From contig JAPXFQ010000994.1 in assembly GCA_028564705.1 (NCBI GenBank), positions 372,001 through 436,000 of the forward strand: a DNA stretch of 64,000 bases, read 5' to 3'. This document shows positions 1 to 12,810 of this stretch, piece after piece. Each line of letters starts with the position of its first letter. Within the stretch, counting starts at the first letter, position 1. Under the pieces are notes generated by a model. The model did no database searches. It was not told where the DNA came from and saw only the letters and a program-made list of their open reading frames with translations. The DNA is from Apricaphanius iberus. Lineage: Eukaryota > Chordata > Actinopteri > Cyprinodontiformes > Aphaniidae. Made by a program: the position numbers and the translations under genes.

Positions 1-779
1 ACTATTTAAACTGATCAATCAGACCAACAGAGCTGAAGGAAACTTATTGTAGACTCTTCATGTTGCAAGCACAGGTTCATAGAAATATCCCCTTTTTCAA
101 GGCATGTCCTAGAGAAAATAAAGACAGAATATGGAGTGATGGATTCACTGTTTGATGAGTTAAACTGGAAATGAATTAATGAAACAAAGAGTTGGATCAG
201 TCAGTGAGGGGATTCTTAGTGTATGATAACCTACAGTAAATCACTGTAATATCACAAACATTTTAAGAAAAAGTTTGCAGTGAGATCTAAATGCTTTTAT
301 TTTCAACAAAAAAGCAATAATTATTGCAAACTCTAACATTTATAGTCAGTTTTTACAATTAGGTTTGGGATAAAGCAAAGTATAACGTTTACCCATTTGA
401 CAGTCTGCTGATAATAGCTGGTTAATTATTCTGGCCGATTGCTTTGCCAGTTTATTGTTTCTTAATACGATGACAGTCATTGGAGGCTTTCACGTTTTAG
501 TTTTGACACAGACTTTTTAAATAATACTGATTATTAATTGTGATCGAGAAATGTATTATTATGATTAATCTTTTAGTATTATTAACACTGAGAACAGAGG
601 GGCCAGAAAACAGGTGTTGAGTTCGAGGTTAGAGAAGACATCACTGCCTTAGAAAATATTGATTTTTCTTACATACTTAGTTTTGAGAGGTTCTCTTATT
701 GTGTTACATATAACCCAAGCTATTGCCATTGTTTTGTATATGTCCAAAATTCACTTATTCACAGCTAAAGAGCCAGATG
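1..779. other. AT-rich intergenic sequence
   Basis: No exon, recognisable repeat or RNA gene seen. The only open frame of note (from 659) lacks any recognisable domain and runs into the LTR-like fragment that follows. Confidence 0.5.
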
Positions 780-1035
780 TCTTCATCCGGAGATATCCCC
801 ACCCTGAGATTAATAGTTTTGTATTCAAAGTTATAAAGGCAAGGTTGCTGAACTTTATAAATACTTATTTTCATTTGAGCTTGTGGGAGGTAGGAGGTAG
901 GGGGGCAGCATTCAGCATTCACTTGGATATGTGCTGTTCTCCTGTATGATCAATTCAACTTTTATTAAAACCTCCAAACGCTAAAAGGAAATCTCTCTCA
1001 TCTTTATTAAGAGTCTTAAATGCCATTACATTAAT
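780..1035 (+). repeat. Diverged LTR fragment
   Basis: The stretch from about 925 to 1,020 aligns by eye with 15,785-15,880, the 3' part of the LTR that carries a primer-binding site. Shared landmarks in order are a TGCTGT-CTCCTG-TGATCAA run, a poly(A)-signal-like block with AAAACCTC, and TCTCTCTCAT. The copy is visibly more diverged than the one at 15.4 kb, and no primer-binding site follows it. The 5' limit is uncertain; only the last 100 bp or so align clearly. Inferred to be an old solo LTR or LTR fragment of the same family. Confidence 0.5.
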
Positions 1036-2563
1036 AATAATTTAAGTAATATTTCCAAACAGGTGATTTTTCAGGATGAGAAATGTCTACTAGCCTACTT
1101 CCAGCCAGAGGAGCAGCAGGGTGCAGCAACATATATGGCTCAGTGCTCCGGTCACTCCATTGTCTTTACTGACAGCTTGTTAATAAAACGTAAAATAAAG
1201 GAGATGCTTTACTGAGGCATTTTTGTCACTTTGTAATTCTGACGATTAAAATGATCGCTATGCCTCCACACCGACTACATAAACAGTCACACTCACGGCT
1301 GCAAACGAATACCTAGACACAGAACATCAAGCACACGAAAAACCACATAAAAGGAAGTGAGCTTTGATAAAGCATGCTGGTGCTAGCTCCATGCTGCTGG
1401 TGGAAAACGCTATTAGACTCTGTGCCCTTTAAAGGCCAGCTTTCTGCGACAACTGTTTATTTGTACAGTACTAGAGTAAGACGTACGGCTCTGTGTGCTG
1501 CGTGCAGCACGGTGACCCTTAAGATGGGAGTTTTAAGGGCCCAGAGCCAGAAGAAGGATTGCAGTGTTTAGCGCCTCATGGAGAACAAAAGTCGTATAAG
1601 ATAGCATATTATAAAAATCTGTCCATTTATCTAAGTCAGCAGAGAAGGTGTATGAAGAGACTGCTTTAAAATGATAATTCTTAGGGTTTTAAAGCCAGAT
1701 CAGGCAAATATGAGCTTGGATTTTTATCTAGAGTAGCGCTAAAAATCCTGTTCCACATTTAGACGTTTGATGAGCCACCCTTTTTAAGAGATAGAAATTT
1801 AAAAGTCCTTATTTTACAAACAAAGAGGAATGTATGTGAAGCCACTAATTTTACAAACCACAGGGAAAAAAACAGCAGAAAACGTTAGATAACCTGCATA
1901 TTTTATCGTCTTTTTCCAAAATGACTTCCTTAATCCACTTTGATTTGTTATTTAACCTGCCATGTTAAGTTGGATGAAACTTGGACATACAATGATGAGA
2001 AGTGATGAGCACCCAAAATAATAATAATAAAGGGGCAATTTTTTTTATTGTTTTTTTGGAGGTCAAATCTATTTTCAAAACAAAAGCCGAGCCTCACACG
2101 AAAGCCTGCACACAGCCAGTAGAGAGACAATCTTACTGCAGCACAGATGGTGAGTGCTGTCTTGTTCTTTTTTCTTCCATGGACTAAGAGGAAGCTGCAT
2201 GTGTGCACACATCTCATCGTACACCAATCTGTTTATGACCCAGAGCAGCCGGTCAGCTACGTCTTTGTTAGTGGAGGTGGTTCCGGATGGTGAGAAAAAT
2301 GCTGCAAGTCTCAGTGGTTAGAGATAGACCGATTAAACAAATGACTCATGCTGAAATGCACTCACTCTTCCTCAAAATATCAGGAAGTGTAAGAGGATGT
2401 TTGTGTCTGTGATTGTGAGCCTGAACAAGATGCAGTTAAAAACCCAGATGTTTACATGCTCTGTGTAAAGAGACAAGCCACATTTTTCACCCTGTCTGTT
2501 GTTAAAACAAAGAGAATATTTTGGTCGTATTGCCTTTGAACTGTTTGACTTAACAGAAGTGTT
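1036..2563. other. Intergenic, nothing recognised
   Basis: Short frames on both strands have no recognisable domain or splice context. No repeat was recognised by eye in this stretch. Confidence 0.45.
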
Positions 2564-2564
2564 T

Positions 2565-3158
<594 letters not shown>

Positions 3159-3297
3159 GTTTTGACCCATTCCTCTTAACAGAACTGGTGTATCTGTTTG
3201 TACGCCACCTTGGTATCCCTGTGGTCATTGGCTAACAGGTGAAACCCGAAAAATGAGAGTATCGTGGAAAAAGTTCATTTGTTTCAGTAATTCAGTA

Positions 3298-3392
3298 TAT
3301 GAATGTGTGTGTGAATGGCTGAATGTAGTGTCAAGCACTTTGATGTCCTCTGGACTTGATAAAGCGCTATACAAGTACAGGCCATTTACCAA
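3298..3392 (+). repeat. Dispersed fish repeat fragment
   Basis: This stretch matches from memory a very common fish interspersed sequence: GAATGTGTGTGTGAATGG, then AAGCACTTTGATG, then AAAGCGCTATACAAGTACAG and GGCCATTTACCA. Its element class is uncertain to me. It lacks visible ends. Confidence 0.55.
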
Positions 3393-3852
3393 TTCAACTT
3401 AAGAAGTGAAACTAACAAGATGTAGACTCATTACATGCAAAGCGAGATATTTTAAGTCTTTTTTTCTTATAATTTTTATTATAACAAATATAGACTTATA
3501 TATTATGGCTTATGAAAATCCCAATTTCAAAATCTCAGAGATTTAGAATATTGTGAAAAGCTTTCATATTTTAGCCTCCAAGCGCCACACTTTAATCAGC
3601 TAATTAATCCGAATCACTTGCAAAGTGTTCCTGATCCTGCTTCAGTAGGAATCACAAAGTATCCCAGAGGCATGGTAAGGATCGTAAATCTTTATTATTT
3701 TTAATTTCCCGGTATATAAAATAACATCTTCTGTTTTAAAATGAGAAGTAAACTCAGGCAGCTTGAAATCCCAGCTGGCGACATTCATTTGATTAAATTC
3801 ATTCCTGCCAGCATGGCGACTACGCTCTGAGAGTCACGGTACGTCGGGAGTG
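3393..3852. other. Intergenic, nothing recognised
   Basis: AT-rich spacer between the dispersed repeat fragment and the hAT-like element. No coding signal seen. Confidence 0.45.
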
Positions 3853-3860
3853 CTAATGAA

Positions 3861-4393
3861 TAGGGATGTGAATATTCAACAACTCATGATTCGATTTCGG
3901 ATTTGTGGAGTGGGGATTTGATTCAGAATCGATTCACAGTCAATACTATCAGTAAAAAAAGTGCCAATTTGTAGGGCTGAGACAATATGCTTTTCTCCTG
4001 ATTAAATTCTTTTATGATTTTTTGTAAGTGCCAATTAAATTTCATTTGAGATTCTCCAATATTGCAGATTTTTAAATCACTATAGTATTTAAAAGACATG
4101 TCATTTTCTGAATGCTCTACTTCCCACATAAACCTTTACAACAGAATGAATTAAAAGTAAAGACTTTCTGAAGTAAACTGCTATACACTTAAATATACTT
4201 CATAATAAAGTGAACTTAAACTTTTTCTCCAAGCCTGGGCTGCATGTAAAAAAATAAAAAATAAATAAATATATATATATATGTTTTTTTTTTTTTTTTT
4301 TTAAATCGATTTGAAAAAAATAAAAATAAAAGTAGATTCAAAATCGTTTAGCAAAGAATCTAGATTCTGAATCGATTTTTCCCCACACCTCTA
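3861..4393. mobile_element. hAT-type MITE with 8-bp target duplication
   Basis: The ends are TAGGGATGTGAA and, inverted, TAGAGGTGTGGG. Each end leads into repeated GAATCGATT/GATTCAGAATCG motifs, a pattern common in fish hAT-like non-autonomous elements. The flanks are CTAATGAA (3,853-3,860) and CTATTGAA (4,394-4,401), an 8-bp duplication with one mismatch, which fits hAT integration. No transposase frame is present. A poly-T and short AT tract sits near 4,265-4,305. Confidence 0.75.
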
Positions 4394-4401
4394 CTATTGA
4401 A

Positions 4402-5379
4402 GCATCCTGTTCTTCCATAACACCTCATCAGTGCTACAGGCTGATAGCATCCATGCCATGGCGCATTCAGACAGGAGGTAATGCAAAAGGGACCAAAAAC
4501 AAGTACTTAATACTGAGTTCGTATGCATGCTTATACTTTTCAAAGGCTCTCTATTTAAAATCCTTGTTTTATTGATAGCAATCTAATTGTATTGATGTCA
4601 TTATATTTTTTCTTCATTCATTAAAACTGCTGCTTTGTATGTTCAAATGTTTGACAGTTTTTACATTTCTCCTCCGTTTTGCTTTTAGTCTTCTGCTTAC
4701 ATTTTCATTTCAGCCTTTTCGTTTTTGAAGTTGAACCTAATTTTACGTGGGGGTGGGTTTAGAGCCCGTCGGCCTCTCACGACAAAACTGACAGAACTTC
4801 GGTTGACATCATTTCCTTCAGAGTACTCCTTCTGTTGTTGGCGGCATTGAGTAATATGATCCTGCTTCTGCTGATGTAGCTAAACAGATGCTGGGATCAT
4901 GATGAACGATTGCTGGGGTCGGCTCGCTTCATTTCTCGAGAGGTGCTTCTGAAATGAAAACATAACTTGTAATTACGTTTTGCCACACCTCACCACAAAA
5001 CCAAACCTACTGCAGACGAATGTCCACCATGCCTGCATTTGTTTAGCTACATCAGCAGAGGCACGATCATATTACTTTTCTTTCTGATTGACCTTCTCAA
5101 TCATACCAACACAAAACCTCCATTTTTTTACATTATAAGTAGTATTACAGGGGAGTAATAAAAAAGAGGTCACGTGAACCAAAAGATGAATATAATTGTG
5201 TCAGATTACCTTTACCAGCAGACAGAATAATGACCTTTGTATCAGTGATTTGTTTAATAGATTGTTTCTGCACTAGCAAACATTTCAAAATGTTATAGGA
5301 AAATCAATTCTGAAGAGCTCTTTATGTGAAAAATAAAAAGAGCTTTCATTTGTGTTGGCCTAATAAGTGTGCTTTTGAC
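4402..5379. other. Intergenic, nothing recognised
   Basis: No exon-like frame with splice signals. Two partly similar tracts mention the same words (GATCATGATGAAC near 4,900 and the CATCAGCAGAGGCACGATCA stretch near 5,050), but no element boundaries could be drawn. Confidence 0.4.
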
Positions 5380-5720
5380 CGCAGCTGCTGCTGCCAGACG
5401 CAGACAGATGGACGAGGGTTTTGTCAGGGTTTGGGCCCGGCTCCAGGAGGCTGCCCTCGGTGCGAACGTTTTTATCTACTTGTAGATGTCCAATAGCCAG
5501 ATTCCAGCTGATGGTGGATTAAAAAAAAAAAAAACGGCTGGGGAAAGGAAGATTATGTGAGCAAAAGTCCTGTATCTGGATGGCCTCGCTGAAAATGCAT
5601 TATTCATTATTAATGGCAACGGCAGCTCGGTTTGTATGTGCGGCTGCGGCCGGTAAACAAACTCTGGCTCACCAGAGCTCTGTGTTGTGACAGTTATCTT
5701 TAATCCAGTCACTGTCTGCT
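5380..5720. promoter_or_regulatory. Candidate conserved non-coding element
   Basis: Base composition is more balanced than in the flanks. The stretch contains closely spaced homeodomain-type cores (ATTATTCATTATTAATGG, 5,598-5,616) beside GC-rich patches, with no coding potential. That mixture resembles developmental enhancers of vertebrates. This is inference from composition and motifs only; no cross-species comparison was possible. Confidence 0.25.
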
Positions 5721-6049
5721 CCTCAGATGGTACAGAGGCCAACAAGTGTTTTTACGTAATGAGCATGAAAAATCTGATTAGGACCAAGAGAAATCTGAAC
5801 GTATTTACTTCTAATAGTAAAGAGTAATTAACATTATTTACTTTGTATTTATTTTGTATCAAACAGGCTATTATTGGCTTGTTAATTAGTAAAGCCGTCC
5901 TCTGCTGTAGCCAGCAACCAGCCATGTTTTTAACAGACTTGTCATGTGTAGCTTGCCAACTGTAGTTTTACAAGAGCATCATTTTAAAAATAAAAACAGC
6001 TGCTGCTTTCGTTTCTAAACTACAATTCTGCTTGTTTTTTGTGACCAGA
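5721..6049. other. Intergenic, nothing recognised
   Basis: AT-rich, no coding or repeat signal recognised. Confidence 0.45.
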
Positions 6050-6103
6050 AACATTTCTAAACCAGCAAATGTGGAACGTCACATTTGCTGGTTTAGAAAT
6101 GTT
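6050..6103. repeat. Perfect inverted repeat (24-bp arms, 6-nt loop)
   Basis: Left arm 6,050-6,073 and right arm 6,080-6,103 are exact reverse complements around the 6-nt spacer GAACGT. The core of the arm reads TTCTAAACCAGCAAATG. There is no T-run following it and no flanking TIR structure. Confidence 0.95.
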
Positions 6104-6830
6104 GTAGCACAATTTCTGAGGTCAGTTGTCATTAATTGTTTATGAATATAGGCAAGACAATTTGTGTGTATATTAGAAATTGAAACTAAGGCCCTGTTTA
6201 CAGAGAAAATAAGTATAGTTTCAGAAAAAGTCTGTAAAACGGCACCGCAATAAATAAAACCTCTTTCCACATGAATTCATGCAAGTGGGCTGACGATGCT
6301 GCAGTACATACGCTGGGCCCACCGGTGGCGCTGTGACACTGCCAGAGAAACATAGAAAAGAACAATGAGCAGGCATGGTCAACAATCTGGCTTCAAATGA
6401 GAGATTTATTCAAAAGCATGTGGTGTCTGTGGTTCTATTGATGATTTTTTTCTGTTGGAGATAGAGGAGGGGCAGCAAATCATGTTCTAGGATCCATTTT
6501 AAGCTCACTTTTGGCTTTTTTCAGACTGCAACATTGTAGAGCACCACATTTGTTTACTTTATCACATAGTTGCACATGCACGTTAAATATGATTTGTTGT
6601 TCCGTATTCAGGATTTTTCTGTTTGTTATTGGTGGAAAATTCACCTATCCACCAACTTTGTTACAATGCAAAATCAAGTGAAGCCGACACACACAAATAC
6701 ACCACTACTTTCTGATTGGCTGCATCTCCTATTCAACAGGCTGCAGTCTATCATGTTGAATTGTGTGTGTCCAATTGTGATTGCAGCGGTCCTGACGTCT
6801 TTCTAAGCAGGTCGGAATGCTCTGCACGCA
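6104..6830. other. Intergenic, nothing recognised
   Basis: Several short frames without domains. No repeat boundaries recognised. Confidence 0.45.
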
Positions 6831-6869
<39 letters not shown>

Positions 6870-6871
6870 CA
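6831..6871. repeat. (CA)n microsatellite
   Basis: About 20 CA dinucleotides with one CG interruption. Open frames across it on both strands are low-complexity artefacts. Confidence 0.97.
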
Positions 6872-7096
6872 GCAGGAATATCTGTTAGGATTGTCTTCAG
6901 AGCCATCCTGATAACTGTGGCATGTTGCAAGGTGACCAAGTTCTGCCATGTGAACTAGGCCTAAGGAAAGATGGATAATTAACTGGGAGGAGCTGAACAA
7001 GAATCAAAGAAGTACAAACCAAGAAGAAAAGAATGACATTAATCAAAGAGAACAGAAACCACAAGCACAAAGAACAAAACACAAGAACGTATAAAG

Positions 7097-7157
7097 AAGC
7101 AGATATGTACTCTGCTGTAGAGCTTATACAGCTCTACAGCAGAGTACATATCTGCTT
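7097..7157. repeat. Perfect inverted repeat (28-bp arms, 5-nt loop)
   Basis: Left arm 7,097-7,124 and right arm 7,130-7,157 are exact reverse complements separated by TATAC. The arm core reads GATATGTACTCTGCTGTAG. Arm length and perfection suggest a recent origin or an assembly fold-back. Confidence 0.95.
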
Positions 7158-7199
7158 GTCCCGTTAACCGAAGAGAACAATAGCTGCTCAGAAGAAGAG

Positions 7200-7500
7200 A
7201 GAGTTTTTGGTGTGGACAGACTACGAGATCGATTTATTACTCTTCGCTGTTGTCTTTGTCTGTGGTGTTGTATTGTTATTACGCAACATTCATTGACGCC
7301 ACTTCCTTTCATTATCCGGGGAAGCTGTCCACACTGACTCGCTTAGCCGTTGAATTAAGATGTACACGGCTCTCTTACCCGGCTAATAGTTATCCGGCCA
7401 CAGACCTTAAACGACGCCGGGTTAGTGTGGACGATAGGGGGGTGTAGACTAAATAATTATACGTTTAAGGCATTAGCCGGCTTAGTGTGGACGTGGCCTT
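7200..7500. mobile_element. DNA-transposon remnant (GTGTGGAC family)
   Basis: The right end, GCCGGCTTAGTGTGGAC followed by GTGGCCTT, resembles the right end of the complete MITE at 18,899-19,407 (GGCTACGTGTGGACAGGGCC). Inside are further GTGTGGAC and GTCCACACTGAC words in both orientations. A clean left terminus was not found, so the extent is approximate. Confidence 0.45.
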
Positions 7501-8269
7501 ACACCTAGAGATTGGGCCGGGCAGATTTTGAACAGTTCACTCAGAGACTGAAGGCAGGATGATTTCAGAAACCCCTATCTCATTCAAAACAGCATGGATG
7601 TATTTTTTTTCTTTCAACTTTCTGTGCGTGTTCTATGCACATGGGACACACAATAACACCCCAAATCCTGGGAAAAGGGATTTTTTTTCATAATATATCT
7701 CCTTTAAATTAATAATAATGAGCTAAATAAGGCACTCTGTTAGATACTTTTAATAAAACCCCCAAAGTATATTGGAAAAAATTGAATTTGCAGCAACACA
7801 TGTTCGTTGTCCTCGGTACGAGGATGACTGTATCGGCTTTGATGGGGTCACTGGACCAGACCAGCTCCATCTGTTGCAAAAGAAATGTCATTGGTTCCTA
7901 AGCTTATTTCAGCCTCTTTAGTTACAGACACGGCACACATTTTTATTTTTTAAAGAAATCTCGGTCTCCATAATCTCCATGTTCCATGCATGGCTTGTGC
8001 TGAACTGCAAATGGGAGTTTTTAGAGCTTTCGTTCGACAGTGGCTTTCTTCTTGCCACTCTTCCATACAAGATAGATTTGTGAAATGTACAACTAGTAGT
8101 TGTGCTGTCAAAAGATTCTTCCACCTGAGTTGTTGAATTCTGCAGCTCTTACAGAGTTACCATGGGCCTGCCTTTATCAAAACCATGTAATTTTTTCCTT
8201 AAAATATACTATGCACTATTTTGTGTTTTCTTTTCACAAACTTTTCTTGTGATTGTCACTCCACAGAAG
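7501..8269. other. Intergenic, nothing recognised
   Basis: AT-rich with mononucleotide T runs. No coding or repeat structure recognised. Confidence 0.45.
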
Positions 8270-8435
8270 GCGTGTTTTCACTATCGGAACTTCAGGGTAA
8301 TTTGACCAGACCTTTCCGATATGTGCGTATTTCTAGATTCCACCGGGCCGGACTGACAGGGCCGTTTTCGGGGGCATTCCAGGAACTAATGGAGTTCCTG
8401 TATGGGGGAATGTACTCTGAATGGCCGGTTTAAGT
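8270..8435 (+). repeat. Dispersed repeat fragment
   Basis: A core with TGGTAATTTGACC-GACC-type sequence (GGGTAATTTGACCAGACC at about 8,295) recurs in reverse orientation at about 62,067-62,085, where the same word appears with two changes. Neighbouring words (GGAACTTCAGG, GTTCCTGTATGGGG) also look like repeat sequence. Class and boundaries unknown. Confidence 0.45.
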
Positions 8436-10410
8436 CGCTCGGTGGGAGCTGTGGTTAAGTCGTGCTTACTTGTTGTAATTCAGAGGGAAACAAGCAGACG
8501 TCGACAAACAACCAGCTTTAGAAAAATAAGAGAAGTTCTTCTGAAGCAGTTTTAATACAAAAGCAAACAGTTAACAGCAACAAGCCCTGCTTTTTCCATG
8601 TTGATCTCTTATTTCGGTTGCTCTGAGTGACTTTTTGCGCTGATCGGTGACGCTACTCGCCGCTGAAACAGATGTGATTTGGGGGTGTCTTTGGCCGATT
8701 GTGTATGGAGGCACAGCGGCTGAGATCCAACAGATCAGAACAGATCATAAAAAGATCTGGTTTACCCCGAGGTTCAGATACTGTAAACATGCCCTATAAT
8801 GTGGAAAGGTTCATGGATTATATTTACTTGTGCAAGCCTCTTAAAATTCCTTCTGGCTTTTTCAGGCAGATACTGTTCTGATCAATTCTAGCAGGAGAAT
8901 AAAAATAGTTCTTTCTCAAATTTGTTTTTTTTTTGTTTTGTTTACATTTTTTTCACCGTCTGGAATTTCCCCATCATTTATTAAGACATTATCACTCTAG
9001 CTTTGACACGTGAATGGATGTATTTTCAAACAAAACAAGAAAGATGAGACATTAAACATTTTTAATACATACAAATTTTCCTTACATGTTACATTGGTAT
9101 TATTATATCATTGTTTTGTGTTGAATAAGACTAGATCTTGGCAAGAGCCCATGTCCAGTGTCAAGTATGTTTCTTCAAACTTGTCTATAATTGTAAGTGT
9201 TTGGATGTATTCTCAGTCGTCCCTGTCGTGTCTCCCACCGCAGCGCTGAGCCATAGGTTCAGACTTCAGATTTGGCTTTCTCTGATCTTGATATTGAGTT
9301 GTAACCAGTAAAGTTGGGAGTTGCTTTTACGACAAAATCTTTCTTTTTCGAGTGGGCCTTTTTCTTATGACCCCCGAGGAAACTCTAACCTCCTCCGGGG
9401 GCTGTAAACACAAGGCCTACATGGTACAAAAAGCCCTCATGAAGCGGAGCACCATCTTCCAGGAGAATAAATGATACTGGTTAGTCAAAGCACACTTTGT
9501 TGCATATCTACTCTCATGTTGTTTGCAACAACAAGCTATTTGATACTTTATCTATAGAATCAGTTACATAGAATGAGCCAGAAATCAGATACTCCAAACT
9601 GAAGATCTCTTTCACTGCCTACTGTGTCCACATCAGATAAATAAACAAACTAAAGGAATGATTTTTTTATTGAGATGTAGGACAGCAGAAAGATTTTACT
9701 CTTTTTTGTCTGGTTTTATAAGAAAAAGATTGTCAGAAGAGTTGAACGTTTTTGTTAAAAGTCCTCAAACAGTGAGGCCCTTTTTCACCGGATCAAGTTA
9801 CCTGCTATTCACCAGCTTACAAGAGGGAAGTGGAAGTAGATGGACTGCGATTGATACCGAGCACCGTCACAAGCTGAAATGTGCTGACAGATGACTGTCA
9901 AAGAACACTTTAACTTCACTAAAACTAAATATTTTATTTAATTCCACAGTTTGACATGCTTTACATAGAAAATACAGTAACAGAGAAACTGTATTAAGAT
10001 GGATTATAACACAAAAAAATGATGATGGATGATAATATAATAACGTTTATTCAAAGACTCCTTCTATTGCAAAAGCTACGAAAATACAAAGCAGTACGTC
10101 ATAGTGAGTAAATAAGTCGTTTGAAAAATATGAATATAATAATATAATATAATATACTACTAAAAAAATGGATGATAACGAATGACAAACCTATGACAAA
10201 GCGAATAACGGATATATCAGTAAATGGAAAATAAAATCTTGGCTAAGAGTTCATTTTTAATACAATAATTGTGATGGTGTGAAAAGTTATGTTTTGCACG
10301 TTCCTAAAAGATTTTGTCATCATGCTTGGATACTTTATTTAAACATTGGGCATCTCTCTGCAAAACTCAAGCTAATCTACTGTATATTTAGCATTACGTA
10401 GATATAGCCA
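8436..10410. other. Intergenic, nothing recognised
   Basis: Includes a short GC-rich hairpin-like patch near 9,370-9,400 (CCCCCGAGG opposite CCTCCGGGGG) and an AT-rich stretch with repeated GATGATGGATGATAA words near 10,020. No exon or element could be drawn. Confidence 0.4.
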
Positions 10411-10720
10411 ACAACAATGTACCACTCAGAGACGGCCCTCATTCTATGCCACAGGCTCGGCATCTACTGCTGCCCCGGGCAGAGAATGAGACAACGGCTC
10501 GATACGATATGGCTCAGAACCGCTCGCCTCCCACACAGAACCTATCTCCATGTACTCTGTTCCCTCTGGAGAAGGAAGTGGAGAAAAACCCTCAACCTCC
10601 AGATTATTTCCCTTTGAGACGATGGAGCTCGGGTTATGGCTTTCTCCAGCTTTCTGGCCGACTTTGACTCGCCCAGCTCTTCATCCACCCGCTAGTCCGC
10701 CAGGCAACACCTCCATTTGA
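10411..10720 (+). other. GC-rich block, unassigned open frames
   Basis: This is an island of higher GC content in AT-rich surroundings. Two overlapping + frames (10,417-10,617 and 10,446-10,667) cross it. I recognise no domain, and the residue content (P, R, S, L) is what a GC-rich sequence gives in any frame. It could be a decayed repeat, a CpG-rich regulatory patch or a lost exon; the sequence does not decide. Confidence 0.25.
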
Positions 10721-11317
10721 GCCGTTTTTTATTTTTAAAAAAAAAATGTGTCTGGGGTTATACTTTGGTAGGGGGTTGAGTTACCCCTTAATAAATAAAT
10801 AAATTATCCGGAATACAGCTTTAAGTTCGCACAGCACTCTCATATCACTGTGATGCATGTGTCCCACTGAGACAGACAGATACATCACACACACAAACTT
10901 CTGTTTGGTAGCTGTCGTTGACTGAAGAACTGATCCACCATTGAACTTGATTGATAATGATAACGTCAGCAAATTGCTCTAAACACAAGTAAGACATAGC
11001 CTACACGGTGCACTTATGTCTGGTACATGATAAACCTTAATGCAAATTAATATTCAAATATGTCGAAAACATATCTCTCATCATTAAAGCTCTTCTTGAA
11101 GTGTTGCTGCGATGGCAACTCCTCCCAGCTCCAAATAGGGAAAGAGGGAGAGACAAGCACACCACACACGTTCAAAGTTTGATCTTCAAACGTCAGTCAG
11201 GTTGCCGCTAAATATAACTCCCACAAATACCTACCAAGGAACAACGTCGGCATTACTTAATTCTATTGCCAGTGTTCGTATAGCTATCATATGCATATGG
11301 ATAGCCTGTTCTTTTGG
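10721..11317. other. Intergenic, nothing recognised
   Basis: AT-rich with one AATA run. The far left part of the repeat at 11,318 may extend into this stretch, but the alignment by eye is lost. Confidence 0.4.
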
Positions 11318-11698
11318 CGATTTTGAACACAAGGTGGTGTAGGAAAACAACAAAAAACGGCTGCTGTATTTTGTTTCCATGTGTTTCTAGAATATTCTAT
11401 GAGCTGCACCTCTAGTAAAAAGCTTTACAGCTTAATCAAAACGTACTTTCTGTAGTTAATTGCTCCTTGAGGAAGAAATGCGTTCACAAGCCTAGAAAAA
11501 AACAAAAGTGGCGCTGTGTGATAGTAGGCAGAGACGGCATGGAAACTTAACGCCCCCTGCTGTCCTGGTCGAGCAACGCTCCAAAAACAATAGAGAATGG
11601 AGTGGAAGAGCGGAGTACTATAAACAGAAAACGTCTCCGTCAATTACGTCTGCGTCTGAGTGCAAATTTGCGGTCGGAGAAGCATAAACTAGGCTTTA
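11318..11698 (+). mobile_element. MITE family copy A
   Basis: Aligns with 34,576-34,936 in the same order and orientation. Shared landmarks are GATTTTGAACAC, GAGCTGCAC-TCTAGTAAAAAG, AATCAAAAC, CCCCCTGCTG-CCTGG and the terminal AGAAGCATAAACTAG. The right end is preserved. The left end, clear in the other copy, is not recognisable here, so this copy may be truncated or too diverged. Confidence 0.7.
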
Positions 11699-12639
11699 GA
11701 CATTCGTATTTTCCAATTGGAGCCAAAACAATGCTTGGCTATAGTTGCAACCACACATAACGTGTTTTGACTTTCAAAGTGTATGACAATATTATAGTTA
11801 AGTCAAACACTTAAAAGATGCTTTAAAAAGTTTAAAACTTACTTTATCCTGAAGAGCATCCAGCACTCTGCTACTGGGAGAGGGGCGTATGGTCTGCACG
11901 TTAAGCTACCTGAGCATGCCTGTCTGTAAATAATGCTGAGATAAGACTATCGTTAACGCAGATATAAAATAATAAAAGGGAGAGTCAGAATTAGTAAAAG
12001 GTGCATTAAAGTTGCGTTTATTGGATAAAATTAAAAGACTTCAGGAATTCACGATGATTGGCTGAATTTGTGTTAAAAGATACGATAGCAAAATTGCAAA
12101 TTCCTGGAGTGACTTAGCTTTATAGCAGGACTAATTAAAAGCTGTGATGAATTATTTAGCTTTTAAAAAAATGTTCGCACCTTCATCACATCTTTTACAT
12201 TCAGAAGGATTAAAAGCTACCTACAATTTTTCTTTTCTTGTAATCTTCCTGTGTTTTAAATGTTGAATAGCTAACTCAGCTTTAAAAACATTTTAATCTC
12301 ATTTGATTTCTGCTTTTTCGTATTGATTTTTTACTAAACACATTTATGTTCTTTGCTTGCTTCACCTTGCTTCACCTTTTATCCAACTATGGTGGTTTTC
12401 ATTAACTCTATTAGTAACTTGACAATGATATTGACAAAGAAATTATTTGTTGAAAGCAGCAAACTGAAAAGAGCTTTTAGTTCTAGTTTATGTCCTCAAA
12501 TGCTTTTTTCAAGTATTTCTGTTTAGCACAAACCCACAACTGATACTTAAGCGCCTTTTCTTTTGAATTCAACTGCATCGTGTGTGTGAATATTCCCCGC
12601 TTACCTCTGTTTGTTTACTTATTCATCAATTTAGTGTCT
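11699..12639. other. Intergenic, nothing recognised
   Basis: AT-rich, no supported feature. Confidence 0.45.
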
Positions 12640-12810
12640 GCTTGGCTTTGTGGTGTGTGCCAGTAAGAGGGGAAGTGCGAGTGGCATCCACCCTGTGGGG
12701 ATTGTTGCCGGGCCTCTTAATTAATCCGCTTTTTGCCCAGAGGGTCTGTGGCTATTAAAGTAGAGCTTTCTGCATCCCACCAACACTATGCAAGGAGCAG
12801 TTTTCCTGCT
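12640..12810. promoter_or_regulatory. Candidate conserved non-coding element
   Basis: The stretch is more complex and GC-balanced than its flanks. It contains TTAATTAATCCG, a homeodomain-like site, between GC-rich patches, and it has no coding frame. Called from composition and motifs alone. Confidence 0.2.
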